In this document: positions 1 through 4,961 of the stretch, piece by piece
Position numbering within the stretch: the first letter of the stretch is position 1
Layout of the letters: the number at the start of each line of letters is the position of its first letter
Source: JAGLQA01 sp023135565
GTDB lineage: Bacteria > Acidobacteriota > Aminicenantia > UBA2199
Direction of reading: 5' to 3'
Assembly: GCA_030639305.1 (NCBI GenBank)
Contig: DAOWCY010000304.1
Coordinates: forward strand, 1 to 6,244
DNA: 6,244 nucleotides
The notes under the pieces: model-generated
What the model was told of the DNA's origin: nothing
Databases searched by the model: none
Seen by the model: the letters and a program-made list of their open reading frames with translations, nothing else
Translations under genes and position numbers: made by a program

Positions 1-74
1 AACGCCCCTTCAAATATGTGTGATAACACACGCCATTTGGTTTTTTCTAAGTCTCTACTTCTTTCTTGATTCAT
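1..74 (-). CDS. Putative IS transposase, N-terminal fragment (left copy)
   Basis: The gene starts at the ATG whose complement is at 72-74 and runs off the left edge. The 24 visible residues begin MNQERSRDLEKT and continue through a WRVLSHIFEG segment, which resembles the first helix of a transposase helix-turn-helix domain that would bind the IS ends. A good AAGGAG Shine-Dalgarno site lies six bases upstream, inside the arm of a 12-bp inverted repeat that may block it. The identical fragment starts at 6171 on the plus strand. No catalytic DDE residues are visible because the fragment is so short, so the transposase call rests on multicopy context and weak N-terminal similarity. Confidence 0.6.
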   Translation of the reverse strand, partial: MNQERSRDLEKTKWRVLSHIFEGA

Positions 75-82
75 TTTTTACT

Positions 83-130
83 CCTTAAAATTGGTTTAAA
101 AAAAGCTTAACTAACTGTCCAATTTTAAGG
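83..130 (-). promoter_or_regulatory. Inverted repeat covering the transposase ribosome binding site (left IS copy)
   Basis: Two perfect 12-base arms, at 83-94 and 119-130, flank a 24-base loop. Read on the minus strand, the downstream arm ends in AAGG, which is part of the AAGGAG ribosome binding site of the transposase start at 74. Folding of a transcript that enters from outside the IS would hide the site. Such hairpins protect several IS elements (for example IS10 and IS50) from readthrough activation; applying that role here is inference. The same structure is at 6115-6162. Confidence 0.6.
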
Positions 131-249
131 GTCCATTATACGCTGCCTTATATCGGTTATGCCGGAGCTTAGCTTTTCACCTTTCAAAGAGACGGGAGGG
201 AGTAAATTTCTTTGCGAAACGATGTCTTTATGAAGAACAAAAGGAGTTT

Positions 250-825
250 TTATATGTAGCTTCTCAGGACGGCGATTACTACGCCTACCAGTTGAAATGT
301 GGCATAGATAGGAGGATATTCGGGGTTTTCAGGCAGCAGCCAATATTTTTTCCTGTCTTTTTTTAATCTTTTCAAAGTTATGCTCGAATCATCCAGCAGG
401 GCAACTACCATTTCACCCGGATCGGCGGATGCCACACGCTTAACCACAACCACGTCTCCATCCTGGATATAGGCGTCTTTCATACTGTGGCCCTGGACTT
501 TAAAGCCCAGGACCTCTCCTTTCTGCGAGATCATCCAGTGGGGCAGGTCGATCTCTTCACCTAAGGATTCGAATATCTCATGAGGGGTGCCGGCAGGTAC
601 ATATCCCACTAAGGGGACAGTGGTGGACTGGGTTTCCAACTCCCAATACCTGCCTACCCGGTTCAAATATCCTTTTTCATTCAGCCGCTTAAGGTAGGCA
701 TGAACCGTAGCCGGCGAAGACAGCCCCATTTGTTCCCCAATTTCTCTTACAGTAGGAAAATACCCGCTCGTTCTGACCATATCTTTCAACATTTCCAGGA
801 AAGTTTTCTGTTTTTTCGTTAGCAT
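250..825 (-). CDS. lexA: LexA, SOS-response transcriptional repressor
   Basis: LexA represses DNA-damage genes and cleaves itself when RecA filaments form on single-stranded DNA. The 191-residue protein is near the family's usual length of about 200. Residues 1-65 form the winged helix-turn-helix, with the segment FPTVREIGEQMGLSSPATVHAYL typical in style of Firmicutes-type LexA. The peptidase domain follows: the self-cleavage site is Ala78-Gly79 (in YVPAGTP), the nucleophile is Ser114 in GHSM, and the general base is Lys152 in TLKRLKK. All key residues are intact, so the protein should be functional. The ATG at 825 is supported by a GGAGG site six bases upstream. The gene is transcribed away from the XRE-meaB pair. 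No SOS partner gene (recA, imuB, dnaE2) lies beside it. Its 3' side runs into an IS about 110 bases after the stop, and no convincing terminator is visible. Confidence 0.97.
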   Translation of the reverse strand: MLTKKQKTFLEMLKDMVRTSGYFPTVREIGEQMGLSSPATVHAYLKRLNEKGYLNRVGRYWELETQSTTVPLVGYVPAGTPHEIFESLGEEIDLPHWMISQKGEVLGFKVQGHSMKDAYIQDGDVVVVKRVASADPGEMVVALLDDSSITLKRLKKDRKKYWLLPENPEYPPIYATFQLVGVVIAVLRSYI

Positions 826-840
826 GTTCGGCCTCCGTTC
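826..840 (-). promoter_or_regulatory. Candidate LexA operator (GTTC-N7-GTTC direct repeat)
   Basis: The plus strand reads GTTC at 826-829 and again at 837-840, with exactly seven bases between. This matches the GTTC-N7-GTTC direct-repeat box known for alphaproteobacterial LexA. It lies between the predicted transcription start and the start codon and includes the lexA ribosome binding site. No Bacillus-type GAAC-N4-GTTC box is visible upstream of lexA. Against the call, the DNA-binding domain looks Firmicutes-like, and the GAAC halves could simply flank an ordinary GGAGG. Only eight bases match, so chance is possible. Confidence 0.3.
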
Positions 841-846
841 GCCAAT

Positions 847-875
847 ATGATAGTATTTTTTTTGCCGTTTGTCAA
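847..875 (-). promoter_or_regulatory. lexA promoter
   Basis: On the minus strand a perfect -35 TTGACA (875-870) is followed by a 17-base spacer containing an A8 tract and a -10 TATCAT (852-847). The predicted start of transcription is close to 840, giving a leader of about 15 bases before the ATG at 825. That leaves room for little more than the GGAGG ribosome binding site (836-832). Confidence 0.85.
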
Positions 876-908
876 CTTTTTATTGAAATTTATTACGTTT
901 GTGTATTT

Positions 909-949
909 CCGGTAACAGTTCATTCCTAATGGGAATGACCTGTTACCGG
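909..949. repeat. Long near-perfect palindrome between lexA and the XRE gene
   Basis: Arms at 909-926 and 932-949 pair over 18 positions with one mismatch (919/939) around a five-base centre. The outer ten bases of each arm, CCGGTAACAG and its complement, are exact. There is no T-run on either side and the flanking genes diverge, so it is not a normal terminator. It sits upstream of the lexA -35 box and about 100 bases before the XRE promoter. It could be a dispersed palindromic (REP-like) element, a large operator, or a remnant of a small mobile element. The sequence alone does not decide. Confidence 0.7.
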
Positions 950-1049
950 GCATTCATTCAGCCTTCGGCGTCCGGTATTCATATCCGAACAACAACTGCA
1001 GGTAAAAATGAATTTTTCGCTTTTTTCAAGGATAACATCTTTAATGGGC

Positions 1050-1078
1050 TTGATTTTTTTTTAACTATAGTTTATAGT
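1050..1078 (+). promoter_or_regulatory. Candidate promoter of the XRE-meaB operon
   Basis: A -35-like TTGATT (1050-1055) and a -10-like TATAGT (1073-1078) are 17 bases apart. Transcription would start near 1085, at or just after the first ATG (1083) and before the second in-frame ATG (1089). The mRNA would then be leaderless or nearly so. No strong Shine-Dalgarno site precedes either ATG, which agrees. Confidence 0.5.
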
Positions 1079-1081
1079 AAA
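1061..1081. promoter_or_regulatory. Candidate autoregulatory operator of the XRE regulator
   Basis: ACTATA (1064-1069) and TATAGT (1073-1078) form a perfect 6-bp inverted repeat around GTT. It extends to eight of nine pairs over 1061-1081. The right half coincides with the predicted -10 box, immediately before the start codon of a helix-turn-helix repressor. Lambda-Cro/CI-type proteins bind short dyads of this kind as dimers and often repress their own promoter. The assignment to this protein is inference. Confidence 0.45.
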
Positions 1082-1082
1082 G

Positions 1083-1499
1083 ATGAAAATGAAAAGAAAA
1101 CTCGAATTTAATACGCTTCATACCAGGCTCAGGCAAATACGGGAATCCTTAGGCATGACCCAGGAAGAATTCGCCGACGCTCTAAATATCTCGAAACCGT
1201 CGGTGGCCCGGTACGAGGCAGGCAGCAGGCATCCCGGCTCCGACCTATTAACGGTTTTGCTGAACAAGTATGGGATTAACCTGAACTGGCTCTTAACCGG
1301 GGAAGAAACCGCGACCCTGAATAAAGAGAATTCAGCGCCCTTGAGTTCTTCTTTTGCCCGTGACAAAGAAATGCAAGAATTGTTAGAACTGATGGAAATA
1401 CCGGAGATAAGAAGAACTGTGCTGGCGGAGTTGGACAAAGCCAAACAGATATTTAAGTCCTTAGTGGAAAAGCGCCGCAGGAAAAAACCCGCCGGTTGA
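1083..1499 (+). CDS. XRE-family (Cro/CI-type) helix-turn-helix transcriptional regulator
   Basis: A 138-residue DNA-binding protein. Residues about 14-70 are a classic HTH_3/XRE domain: LRQIRESLGMTQEEFADAL, then the recognition helix around ISKPSVARYEAG, ending in the common phrase INLNWLLTGEE. After a polar linker rich in Ser and Glu (75-95), residues 96-130 are predicted helical and may dimerise. The C terminus is a basic KRRRKKPAG tail. There is no peptidase domain, so it is not a LexA/CI-type self-cleaving repressor. The start may be either the ATG at 1083 or the one at 1089; only two residues differ. A dyad on its own -10 box suggests autorepression. It is followed after 10 bases by a MeaB-type GTPase, probably in one transcript. 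What it senses is unknown. Confidence 0.88.
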   Translation: MKMKRKLEFNTLHTRLRQIRESLGMTQEEFADALNISKPSVARYEAGSRHPGSDLLTVLLNKYGINLNWLLTGEETATLNKENSAPLSSSFARDKEMQELLELMEIPEIRRTVLAELDKAKQIFKSLVEKRRRKKPAG

Positions 1500-1509
1500 A
1501 GCAAAAAAA

Positions 1510-2511
1510 ATGAGCAGCGGGATCAAACGGTCACAATTAGAGATCGCTGATTACACCGGCGGTGTGCTCAAAAACGATAAAACCATACTGGGCAGGACTA
1601 TTACTTTGATCGAAAGCAGCTCCCCCAATCACTACGAAAAAGGTAGGCAAGTGCTGAAAAAACTGCTGCCCCATGCCGGGGAATCACTGCGCATCGGCAT
1701 CACCGGCATGCCCGGCGCCGGCAAAAGCACTTTTATAGAATCTTTAGGCTGCTTCCTGATCGAAGCCGGTCACAAAGTGGCGGTGCTGACTGTAGACCCC
1801 AGCAGTTCTCTTACCAAAGGCAGTATCCTGGGAGACAAAACCCGCATGGCCAAACTGTCGCGCCGGGATGAGTGTTTTATCCGCCCATCTCCAACCGGCG
1901 GCACTTTGGGCGGCGTCACCCGCAAAACCCGGGAGACCGTTTTGGTGTGTGAAGCCGCCGGGTACGACGTCCTATTAATCGAGACAGTGGGAGTGGGCCA
2001 GAATGAGATCACCGTGCGTTCCATGGTGGATTTTTTCCTGCTGCTTATGATTGCCGGGGCAGGTGATGAATTGCAGGCCATCAAAAAAGGGGTAATCGAA
2101 ATCGCCGATGCCCTGCTGATAAACAAAGCCGACGGGGCAAACAAAGCCGCTGCCCTCTCTGCCGCCGCTGAATATTCGCGGGCCTTAAAATACCTGATCC
2201 CGGCCACAAAGGGCTGGCAAACCGAAGCCTATACCTGTTCCGCCTTAGAAGGCCGGGGCATCCCCGAAATTTGGGCTGTCATCGAAAAATTTGAACAAAC
2301 CACCAAGGAATCGGGAATGTTTGCCGCCAGGAGGAACAAGCAGGCGGTAGAATGGGTCTTTACTATAATCGAAGATCATTTAAAAGAGAGTTTTTATAAC
2401 GATGCCCGGGTAAAAGAGGCGCTGCCCGGTATCGAAGAACAAATATTAAAGAACGAAATACTGCCTACTGCCGCGGCGGAGAAATTGCTGCGGGTTTTCG
2501 ATTCCCCCTAA
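1510..2511 (+). CDS. meaB: Methylmalonyl-CoA mutase-associated GTPase MeaB (ArgK/YgfD family)
   Basis: A P-loop G3E GTPase that protects adenosylcobalamin-dependent methylmalonyl-CoA mutase and gates cofactor loading and repair in the cytoplasm. The 333-residue length matches the family. Visible motifs in order are Walker A GMPGAGKST (66-74), the family motif VDPSSSLTKGSILGDKTRM (95-113), the G3-like ETVGVGQNE (158-166), the base-specifying NKAD (205-208), and SALEGRGI (244-251). The C-terminal 80 residues form the helical dimerisation arm. The start at 1510 lies 10 bases after the XRE stop with only a weak ribosome binding site, suggesting coupling or reinitiation. Mutase subunit genes and a B12-binding protein are not in the window, so the partner could be methylmalonyl-CoA mutase or a related acyl-CoA mutase. 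The TAA stop is also the first three bases of a dispersed repeat. Confidence 0.93.
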   Translation: MSSGIKRSQLEIADYTGGVLKNDKTILGRTITLIESSSPNHYEKGRQVLKKLLPHAGESLRIGITGMPGAGKSTFIESLGCFLIEAGHKVAVLTVDPSSSLTKGSILGDKTRMAKLSRRDECFIRPSPTGGTLGGVTRKTRETVLVCEAAGYDVLLIETVGVGQNEITVRSMVDFFLLLMIAGAGDELQAIKKGVIEIADALLINKADGANKAAALSAAAEYSRALKYLIPATKGWQTEAYTCSALEGRGIPEIWAVIEKFEQTTKESGMFAARRNKQAVEWVFTIIEDHLKESFYNDARVKEALPGIEEQILKNEILPTAAAEKLLRVFDSP

Positions 2512-2605
2512 ACAAAAGTTTTGGGAGTCCAGAACCCTTTTTCAAAAGGGTTTTGGCCGCCGGAGGCTAAGAGGTTGGGTGCGCCGCACCCCCGCCGGAG
2601 GCAAG
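2509..2605 (+). repeat. Dispersed structured repeat, copy 1
   Basis: This copy begins on the meaB stop codon with TAAACAAAAGTTTTG and ends with CCGCCGGAGGCAAG. The same opening 15 bases and closing 14 bases occur on the opposite strand at 4787-4850. Inside are a hairpin (2529-2556), an 11-base direct repeat CCGCCGGAGGC (2557-2567 and 2592-2602), and a second small hairpin (2577-2591, GGGTGC/GCACCC) between the direct repeats. That middle unit is absent from the other copy. It has no coding potential and is probably a genome-wide repeat that can also act as a transcript 3' end. Confidence 0.75.
2529..2556 (+). terminator. Hairpin downstream of meaB, possible terminator
   Basis: Stem 2529-2540 pairs with 2545-2556 over 12 positions, including one G-T pair, around a TTCA loop. 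It lies 18 bases after the meaB stop and ahead of the next promoter at 2632. The T-run is inside the stem rather than after it (TTTTGG), so it is not a textbook intrinsic terminator. As the first strong stem after the operon it may stop transcription or protect the 3' end. Confidence 0.4.
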
Positions 2606-2631
2606 AAAATTTTTTTCTTTGTCTAAAACTG

Positions 2632-2660
2632 TTGATAATAAAAATAAGGTATACTATAAT
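2632..2660 (+). promoter_or_regulatory. Promoter of the DUF948-YtxH-enolase operon
   Basis: A -35 TTGATA (2632-2637), a 17-base spacer and a perfect -10 TATAAT (2655-2660) predict transcription from about 2667. The AGAGG ribosome binding site (2672-2676) then follows at eight bases before the ATG at 2685. This is a strong vegetative-type promoter and no other convincing promoter is visible before the enolase gene. Confidence 0.82.
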
Positions 2661-2684
2661 ATTAATAGTTAAGAGGATAAAAAA

Positions 2685-3065
2685 ATGAATCCGACAGTAA
2701 CAGCTATAATTTTTCTTGCAGCCGTGATTTTTGTTTCAGGCTTTGTGCTTTTGATGTTTTTCGCGATTTCCGCGGTGAGGCGGTTGAAAGCGCTGCTTAT
2801 CGACTTAGAGAAAACTTCCGTGGAAGCCAGGGGCCTGATAGTCAAGCTGCAAGACATCGGCACAAAAGTAGAAGAGGATGTAGCAAAATTCGATTCCATA
2901 CTCGATGCATCCAAAGAAACCGTGGAATCGGTTTCCAATTCCCTAAAATTTGTAAATAAAAAAATCTTAAAACAGTCGGCCGGTTTGGTTGCCATTATCC
3001 CGGCAATCAAAATGGGTTGGGACTTAATAAAAAAATTAAAAGCAGGAGGAAAACAAAATGTCTGA
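2685..3065 (+). CDS. DUF948-type membrane-anchored coiled-coil protein
   Basis: A 126-residue protein with one N-terminal membrane helix (about 5-29, rich in Ile, Val, Phe and Ala). A basic RRLK stop-transfer patch and a heptad-like helical stretch (about 33-95, with VEARGLIVKLQDIGTKVEEDV) follow. A second weakly hydrophobic segment (98-112) precedes a basic Lys-rich tail. This layout matches the DUF948/YtxG family, which in Bacillus is linked to general stress genes; the biochemical role is unknown. It overlaps the next gene by eight bases, and that partner is a YtxH-domain protein, the same pairing as Bacillus ytxG-ytxH. The family call rests on architecture and context more than on residue identity. 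Confidence 0.75.
   Translation: MNPTVTAIIFLAAVIFVSGFVLLMFFAISAVRRLKALLIDLEKTSVEARGLIVKLQDIGTKVEEDVAKFDSILDASKETVESVSNSLKFVNKKILKQSAGLVAIIPAIKMGWDLIKKLKAGGKQNV
3044..3049 (+). promoter_or_regulatory. Ribosome binding site of the YtxH gene
   Basis: A perfect AGGAGG lies eight bases before the ATG at 3058, inside the end of the upstream gene. It fixes the start and indicates strong translation of the YtxH protein, coupled to its neighbour through an eight-base overlap. Confidence 0.85.
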
Positions 3066-3390
3066 AGAAAGAGGTGGACTTGCAGGATTAGTTACTTTTA
3101 TAACAGGTATTGCGATCGGCGCCGGGCTTGCTTTATTGTATGCTCCGCAGACGGGTGAAGAGACCCGGAAAAAAATCAAAAACGGTTACGATAAAGTAAG
3201 CGACGATGTCAAAGAGAATTACGATAAATTCTCCAAAGAAGCCCAGAAAGGGATCGAGGCCATAAAAGCCACATCGGATAAAGCGGTGGCCCAGATAAAA
3301 AACTTCATGGACGGCGAAAAAGAAGAAATGAAAAAAGAGATTAAAGAAGAATTAGCCGCCCCCGCCAAGAAAAAACCGGCAAAAGTTTAG
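3058..3390 (+). CDS. YtxH domain-containing protein
   Basis: A 110-residue protein with the YtxH signature. A glycine-rich N-terminal membrane segment (about 8-28, with TGIAIGAGLALLYAP) is followed by QTGEETRKKI and a long charged amphipathic helix (about 40-98). The tail is Ala-, Pro- and Lys-rich (AAPAKKKPAKV). The repeated aromatic-acidic pattern YDKVSDD / YDKFSKE suggests an internal helical repeat. Family members are small membrane-associated proteins induced by general or envelope stress in Gram-positive bacteria and are widespread elsewhere. No enzymatic activity is known. Overlap with the upstream gene and 27 bases to the enolase ATG suggest a single transcript. Confidence 0.88.
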   Translation: MSEERGGLAGLVTFITGIAIGAGLALLYAPQTGEETRKKIKNGYDKVSDDVKENYDKFSKEAQKGIEAIKATSDKAVAQIKNFMDGEKEEMKKEIKEELAAPAKKKPAKV

Positions 3391-3417
3391 AAAAGAATAA
3401 CTAATAAAGGAACACAC

Positions 3418-4707
3418 ATGAAGATAGCCAACATCAAAGGTAGAGAAATACTCGATTCCAGGGGCAACCCCACAGTGGCGGTTGACCTGCAGTTGGAATC
3501 CGGGATTTTTGTCACTTCCGCCGTGCCTTCCGGGGCGTCTACCGGCGCTCATGAAGCATTAGAATTAAGAGACGGCGATAAAAATAGGTATAAAGGAAAA
3601 GGCGTATTAAAAGCTATTAAAAATATCGACGAGATCATTTTTCCCGCGTTGGAAGGCTGGGACGTCCTGGACCAAGCAGCCATCGACCGGGCTATGATCG
3701 AGCTTGACGGCACGCCGGGTAAATCGAAATTAGGCGCCAATGCCATATTGGGCGTATCGCTGGCCGCGGCCAAAGCCGGGGCGGCATATACCGGTCTTCC
3801 ATTGTACCGTTATTTAGGCGGAGTAGGGGCGGTTGAACTGCCGGTGCCCATGTTGAATATTTTGAACGGCGGTTCCCATGCCGGTAACAGCGTGGATTTG
3901 CAGGAGTTCATGATTATGCCTACCGGCGCCGCAAACTTCAGGGAAGGGCTGCGCATGAGTTCCGAAATATTTCACACCCTGAAAAGTGTGTTAAAAGATA
4001 AAGGTTACAGCACCGGAGTAGGTGATGAAGGCGGTTTTGCCCCCGACTTAAAATCCGATGAAGAAGCCCTGGAGCTTATCGAAATCGCCATCGAGGAAGC
4101 AAACTATGAACCGGGGAAAGATGTGTTTATCGCTTTAGACCCGGCAGCCACGGAATTTTTCGACACTAAAAAAGGTAAATATATCTTTGAAAAGTCCACC
4201 GGGGAAGAGTTGACCTCCGCTGAGATGGTGGGATTTTATGCTAAATTAGTGGATAAATTCTCTATCATTTCGATAGAGGACGGCCTGGCTGAGGATGATT
4301 GGGAAGGTTGGAAACTCATGACCGAAAAGTTGGGCGACAGGATCCAGATCATGGGCGACGATCTTTATGTGACCAACCCGGAAAGGTTCCGCAAAGGGCT
4401 GGACATGGGGATTACCAACTCCATCCTGATCAAGTTGAACCAGATCGGTACTTTGAGTGAGACCATAGAAACCATCAACATGGCGCAGAGGAATAATTGT
4501 ACCGCTGTGGTTTCGCACCGTTCCGGCGAAACCGAGGATACTTTTATTGCCGATTTGTCGGTAGGCTTATGCACCGGGCAGATCAAGACCGGCTCTGCTT
4601 GCAGGAGCGAACGGGTAGCCAAATACAACCGTTTGTTAGAGATCGAGGAAGAGTTAGGCGCATCCGCTGTTTACAAAGGCAAGCAGACTTTGTACAATCT
4701 CAAGTAA
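3418..4707 (+). CDS. eno: Enolase (phosphopyruvate hydratase)
   Basis: Converts 2-phosphoglycerate to phosphoenolpyruvate in glycolysis and gluconeogenesis; cytosolic and Mg-dependent. The 429 residues match the usual bacterial length. Visible landmarks are the mobile loop SGAST (38-42), Gln162-Glu163 in LQEFM, catalytic Glu204 in GDEGG, metal ligands Asp241, Glu287 in IEDGL and Asp314 in GDDL, and catalytic Lys339 in LIKLNQIGT. His367-Arg-Ser in SHRSGE and Lys390 in GQIKTG follow. The hairpin stretch GGSHAGNSVD replaces the more usual DNNVD, a mild local difference. AAAGGA (3406-3411) six bases before the ATG supports the start. The gene is probably cotranscribed with the two small membrane proteins upstream. 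Other glycolytic genes that often precede eno (pgk, tpiA, gpmI) are absent here. Confidence 0.98.
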   Translation: MKIANIKGREILDSRGNPTVAVDLQLESGIFVTSAVPSGASTGAHEALELRDGDKNRYKGKGVLKAIKNIDEIIFPALEGWDVLDQAAIDRAMIELDGTPGKSKLGANAILGVSLAAAKAGAAYTGLPLYRYLGGVGAVELPVPMLNILNGGSHAGNSVDLQEFMIMPTGAANFREGLRMSSEIFHTLKSVLKDKGYSTGVGDEGGFAPDLKSDEEALELIEIAIEEANYEPGKDVFIALDPAATEFFDTKKGKYIFEKSTGEELTSAEMVGFYAKLVDKFSIISIEDGLAEDDWEGWKLMTEKLGDRIQIMGDDLYVTNPERFRKGLDMGITNSILIKLNQIGTLSETIETINMAQRNNCTAVVSHRSGETEDTFIADLSVGLCTGQIKTGSACRSERVAKYNRLLEIEEELGASAVYKGKQTLYNLK

Positions 4708-4751
4708 CCGGGCATCAGTTTCGCTCATTCTTAATTTCTCAGCAGTTCAGA

Positions 4752-4915
4752 CGTAACTATTCAGTTTTTGGAAAATCTAAAACGGGCTTGCCTCCGGCGG
4801 CCCTGCCGGGGGCCAAACTTTTGAAAAAGTTTGAACAAAACTTTTGTTTAAATAAACGAGAAGCCCCCCCGACAAAAGCTTTGAATTTTTCTTTTTCCAA
4901 AGCTGAATAGTTACG
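4752..4915. mobile_element. MITE-like non-autonomous element with 6-bp target duplication
   Basis: The 13-base CGTAACTATTCAG at 4752-4764 is exactly inverted at 4903-4915. The inverted match continues imperfectly inward, with TTTGGAAAA on both sides. The element is flanked by TTCAGA at 4746-4751 and again at 4916-4921, the expected mark of transposition. Alternatively, the arms are 14 bases and the duplication is TCAG. The 164-bp interior has no plausible gene but contains an inverted copy of the dispersed repeat and a C8 tract. It lies between enolase and the AbiE operon, beginning 44 bases after the eno stop. No matching transposase is in the window. Confidence 0.78.
4787..4850 (-). repeat. 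Dispersed structured repeat, copy 2 (inside the MITE-like element)
   Basis: Read on the minus strand this begins TAAACAAAAGTTTTG and ends CCGCCGGAGGCAAG, as copy 1 does at 2509-2605. The central hairpin is kept, with the loop region CTTTTTCAAAAG identical. The flanking stem bases differ in a paired way: AACCC with GGGTT in copy 1, CAAAC with GTTTG here. The middle direct-repeat unit with the second hairpin is missing, so this copy is 64 instead of 97 bases. Confidence 0.7.
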
Positions 4916-4925
4916 TTCAGACCAC

Positions 4926-4954
4926 TTGTATTTTTTTGCAAATTGGTGTAAAAT
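4926..4954 (+). promoter_or_regulatory. Promoter of the AbiE operon
   Basis: A -35-like TTGTAT (4926-4931), a 17-base spacer with a T-rich start, and a -10 TAAAAT (4949-4954) place transcription start at about 4961. That is at the ATG (4962). The region just upstream of the MITE junction supplied this promoter, so it is native to the AbiE locus and not carried by the element. Confidence 0.55.
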
Positions 4955-4961
4955 ACCCAGT

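Larger units (their letters stand above)
1..140 (-). mobile_element. 5' end of an insertion sequence (left copy, truncated by the window)
   Basis: These bases are the exact reverse complement of positions 6105-6244; identity stops sharply at 140/6105 (base 141 is c, where the other copy would predict t). The shared block holds an AT-rich leader with direct TGGAC repeats, a 12-bp inverted repeat, a Shine-Dalgarno site and the first 24 codons of a protein reading out of the window. Two copies with different flanks, one of them cutting a toxin gene, point to a multicopy insertion sequence. The outer end and the transposase body are missing, so the family cannot be fixed. The N-terminal protein sequence resembles the helix-turn-helix start of ISNCY/IS1202-like transposases, from memory of the family. 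Confidence 0.72.

Noticed and set aside
899..1111. 70-residue plus-strand open frame upstream of the XRE gene
   Set aside because: It starts inside the long palindrome region, has no ribosome binding site, runs over the predicted XRE promoter and overlaps the XRE start. Its composition does not resemble a protein family.
1770..2207. Antisense open frame inside meaB (others like it occur inside the XRE gene, eno and abiEii)
   Set aside because: These mirror codon bias of the real genes, lack start signals, and their residues match no recognisable family.
4815..4848. Intrinsic terminator for eno inside the MITE-like element
   Set aside because: AT-rich inverted repeats are present (4814-4833 and 4834-4848) but no following T-run exists, and they are part of a repeat that moved in later.
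4497..4910. 137-residue plus-strand open frame overlapping the 3' end of eno
   Set aside because: It is the out-of-frame shadow of enolase extended through the MITE-like element, with no ribosome binding site and an atypical Arg- and Cys-rich composition.
4926..4961. TTG start for AbiEi giving 12 extra residues
   Set aside because: The TTG is within the -35 hexamer and the frame crosses the -10 box. The ATG at 4962 fits the promoter better.
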